Source of the DNA: Chitinophaga pinensis
GTDB lineage: Bacteria; Bacteroidota; Bacteroidia; AKYH767-A; OLB10
DNA: 8,123 nt
NCBI GenBank assembly: GCA_945872015.1
Contig: CAMBYJ010000074.1
Coordinates: 1 to 8,123 of the forward strand
Direction of reading: 5' to 3'
Within the stretch, counting starts at the first letter, position 1. The number at the start of each line of letters is the position of its first letter. Shown in pieces: positions 5,865 through 8,123 of the stretch. Position numbers and translations under genes: made by a program. The notes under the pieces were generated by a model that ran no database searches, had not been told where the DNA came from, and was given only the letters and a program-made list of their open reading frames with translations.

Positions 5865-7262
5865 ATGTACGCAAGTATAACCTCTGAAATACTTCAATCG
5901 CTAAACGAAATTTGCGGGGCAGAATATGTTTTTACAGATGCAGAACAACTGCAAAATTATTCTCACGACGAAACGGAAGATTTGAAATTTTTACCTGCTG
6001 TTGTAGTTAAGCCAACTTCTGTAAATCAGATTGCAGAAATAATGCGCATTGCTAACGCAGAGCAAATTCCCGTTACTCCTCGAGGTGCTGGAACAGGATT
6101 AAGCGGCGGTGCTCTACCTGTGCATGGCGGAATACTTTTGTCGATGGAAAAGTTTAATAAAATTCTTGAAATCGATGAGCGAAATTTGCAGGCAACTGTT
6201 GAATCTGGAGTAATTAATCAAGTATTTAGAGATGCAGTTGAAGCAAAGGGATTATTCTATCCACCAGATCCTGCTTCAAGAGGAAGTTGTTTTTTGGGAG
6301 GAAATTTAGCTGAGAATGCTGGTGGTCCAAGGGCGGTAAAATATGGAACCACCAAAGATTATATCTTGAATTGTGAAGTTGTTCTGCCGAATGGTGAGGT
6401 AATATGGACAGGTGCTAATGTGTTAAAAAATTCTACTGGTTATAATTTGACGCAGTTGATGATTGGTAGCGAAGGCACATTAGGAATAGTAACTAAAATT
6501 GTTTTTCGTTTGATTCCATTACCTACGCAAAATTTATTGATGCTCGTTCCTTTTTATTCTCCTGAAAAAGCATGCGAAGCAGTAAGTGCAGTTTTTCGTG
6601 CAGGATTTATTCCTTCGGCGATGGAGTTTATGGAACGTGATGCCATTGATTATGTGATGCAGTTTGTAGATGTGAAAATTCCTGTGAAAGATGAACATAA
6701 AGCACATCTTCTGATTGAAGTTGATGGCAATGATGTAGATGTTTTATTCAAGGAATGTGAACAAATAACAGAGTTGATGTATCAGTTCGAATGTGATGAA
6801 GTTTTGTTTGCCGATACTGCCGCACAAAAAAATGAACTTTGGAAAATGCGTCGTGCAGCTGGCGAAGCTGTAAAATCACATTCAGTATACAAAGAAGAAG
6901 ATACTGTAGTGCCTCGCGCAGAATTACCTAAACTATTAGCAGGTGTAAAGTCTATTGGTAAAAAATATGGCTTTCGTTCTGTTTGCTACGGACATGCAGG
7001 AGATGGTAATTTACATGTAAATATTTTGAAGGATGGAATGAGTGATGATGACTGGCATAACAAAGTCCCGCATGGAATCAGAGAAATATTTAAACTATGC
7101 GTAGAACTCAAAGGAACTATCAGTGGAGAGCATGGAATTGGATACGTACAGAAGGGCTATATGGACATTGCATTCAATTCAACTCAAATCCAAATTCAGA
7201 AGGGAATCAAACGATTATTTGATCCAAATAACATTCTGAATCCGGGTAAAATGTTTGTATAA
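5865..7262 (+). CDS. FAD-linked 2-hydroxyacid oxidase/dehydrogenase (GlcD / D-lactate dehydrogenase type)
   Basis: This 465-residue flavoprotein oxidises a 2-hydroxyacid to the 2-oxoacid. An FAD-binding PCMH-type domain covers about residues 38-215, with PRGAGTGLSGG (72-82), PPDPAS, GGNLAENAGG from 145, and TGYNLTQLMIGSEGTLG. The FAD-oxidase C-terminal domain follows, with GHAGDGNLH (H377 and H384, likely metal ligands), SGEHGIG (E422, H423) and the ending LFDPNNILNPGKMF. It has the length of a GlcD subunit, without the C-terminal iron-sulfur domain fused in longer D-lactate dehydrogenases. No glcE or glcF lies beside it, so glycolate, D-lactate and D-2-hydroxyglutarate all remain possible substrates. 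I start at ATG 5865 (MYASITSEIL) because the family begins there and AAACAAA precedes it. An in-frame ATG at 5823 would add 14 lysine- and phenylalanine-rich residues unlike the family. Confidence 0.93.
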   Translation: MYASITSEILQSLNEICGAEYVFTDAEQLQNYSHDETEDLKFLPAVVVKPTSVNQIAEIMRIANAEQIPVTPRGAGTGLSGGALPVHGGILLSMEKFNKILEIDERNLQATVESGVINQVFRDAVEAKGLFYPPDPASRGSCFLGGNLAENAGGPRAVKYGTTKDYILNCEVVLPNGEVIWTGANVLKNSTGYNLTQLMIGSEGTLGIVTKIVFRLIPLPTQNLLMLVPFYSPEKACEAVSAVFRAGFIPSAMEFMERDAIDYVMQFVDVKIPVKDEHKAHLLIEVDGNDVDVLFKECEQITELMYQFECDEVLFADTAAQKNELWKMRRAAGEAVKSHSVYKEEDTVVPRAELPKLLAGVKSIGKKYGFRSVCYGHAGDGNLHVNILKDGMSDDDWHNKVPHGIREIFKLCVELKGTISGEHGIGYVQKGYMDIAFNSTQIQIQKGIKRLFDPNNILNPGKMFV

Positions 7263-7358
7263 TTCTTGGAACTTTTTAGCTCGTAAATCGTTAAAAGCAA
7301 TATTCTCTTTTTTCAAGAGTTATAACTTATAATGATTTATAGAATTGAAATAAAAAAA

Positions 7359-8123
7359 ATGTTTTTCTCTTCTAAGGCAATTCAGCGAGTTGTTTTAGGC
7401 ATGTTTTTATTTTTCTTTTCTACTTCTGATGCTCAAGAATTATGGGGTATTGCCAATAGTAATCATGCTGGTCAGATGGGATTAACCATGAATCCTGCAT
7501 CTGTAGTTGGTGAACCATTTAGGTGGGAGTTACACTTGTTTTCGTTGGATGCGAATGCTGCTAATAATTATATTTATTTAAAAAAGGGAAGAGGCCTATT
7601 GCCCTTGAGTGATTCAAAAGACGAACCTACAACTGATCGTTACACAACATCTGATAAATGGTCGTTTGGCTCTGCGTTTTTTAAGGCGCCCGCATTCTTG
7701 TATTCTCAAAAGAAATATGGAATTGCATTTTCAACTTCTTTACGAGGTGGATATAGCGCAGTTGATGTTCCTTGGCATCTTGCAAAATTTGCAAAAGAGG
7801 GGTTCGAGTATGACCCATTGCAATCTTATTTTTTCGAAGGAGGAAATGTAAAAGTAGGTATGATCTCATGGCAAGAAACTGCAATAACTGTCGGTGCGCT
7901 TGTTGTTGATGATGCTAGTAATTATCTCACCTTCGGACTAACGGGAAAGAATAACCGTGGATTCGAAGCGGCTTATGTTAATCTGAATTCAGTCACCTAT
8001 AATTCAGCCGCAGATTCGCTATTGATTGTTCAGAACATCAACATGAATTACGGCCATTCAGTTCCTGAAGATGATGAATTTAAATTATCGAGTATTCTTT
8101 CAAGAAGAGGTAAGGGGTGGGGA
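7359..8123 (+). CDS. Exported DUF5723-like (probable outer-membrane beta-barrel) protein, 3' end beyond the window
   Basis: An open frame of 255 codons runs from ATG 7359 to the right edge without a stop. It starts with a signal peptide: basic MFFSSKAIQR, hydrophobic VVLGMFLFFF, and a likely cleavage after SDA before QE near residue 25. The mature part (LWGIANSNHAGQMGLTMNPA, then ELHLFSLDANAANNYIYL) resembles the start of the DUF5723 proteins of Bacteroidota. These have an NPA motif followed by alternating hydrophobic strands typical of outer-membrane beta-barrels. Their function is unknown. The start at 7359 follows a run of eight A; an in-frame ATG at 7332 would add nine residues (MIYRIEIKK) and cannot be excluded. 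It lies 96 nt after the oxidase gene on the same strand, with no strong terminator between, so read-through is possible. The family call rests on the N-terminal pattern only. Confidence 0.75.
   Translation, partial: MFFSSKAIQRVVLGMFLFFFSTSDAQELWGIANSNHAGQMGLTMNPASVVGEPFRWELHLFSLDANAANNYIYLKKGRGLLPLSDSKDEPTTDRYTTSDKWSFGSAFFKAPAFLYSQKKYGIAFSTSLRGGYSAVDVPWHLAKFAKEGFEYDPLQSYFFEGGNVKVGMISWQETAITVGALVVDDASNYLTFGLTGKNNRGFEAAYVNLNSVTYNSAADSLLIVQNINMNYGHSVPEDDEFKLSSILSRRGKGWG

Noticed and set aside
7305..7319. CTCTT/AAGAG hairpin after the FAD oxidase gene as a terminator
   Set aside because: The stem is only 5 bp, poor in G+C, and is not followed by a T-run.
7609..7884. Overlapping open frames on both strands inside the DUF5723-like gene
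   Set aside because: The continuous frame from 7359 has a signal peptide and runs through the whole region; the others are shadows with no motif.

Overview
The window looks like chromosomal DNA from a member of the Bacteroidota. The DNA is AT-rich. Start codons are preceded by A-rich stretches rather than clear Shine-Dalgarno sites, and TAnnTTTG (-7 type) boxes lie just 5' of several genes. The gene families also fit: a secreted M1 peptidase, a Bacteroidota-type AraC regulator with a metal-chaperone-like N-terminus, a ribonuclease HI with a viroplasmin-like domain, and a DUF5723-like exported protein. I cannot place it to genus.

Layout. Positions 1-1781 (minus strand) hold most of a secreted M1 metallopeptidase whose C-terminus lies beyond the left edge. 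A 342-bp gap follows, ending in a strong plus-strand hairpin plus T-run only 7 nt before the next start codon. Four small plus-strand genes occupy 2124-3777: a cupin that lacks the canonical metal-binding histidines, a small CHCC zinc-ribbon-like protein, an HMA-like/AraC regulator, and a CsbD-like stress protein. An intrinsic terminator separates this group from the convergent carA (3815-4936, minus), which has no carB beside it. Next is rnhA (5117-5758, minus). Divergent from it is an FAD-linked 2-hydroxyacid oxidase/dehydrogenase of the GlcD/D-lactate dehydrogenase type (5865-7262, plus). Last is an exported DUF5723-like protein (7359 to the right edge, plus), cut by the window end.

How the genes relate. 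Most are unrelated housekeeping functions: peptide degradation, carbamoyl phosphate for pyrimidine and arginine synthesis, RNA:DNA hybrid removal, and 2-hydroxyacid oxidation. The one part with a possible shared theme is the 2124-3777 group, which by inference is a small stress or regulatory set. I found no CRISPR array, transposase, integrase, tRNA, rRNA or obvious defence system. The most unusual signals are the terminator-like hairpin in the cupin leader, the eroded metal-ligand motifs in two neighbouring genes, and the small zinc-ribbon gene.
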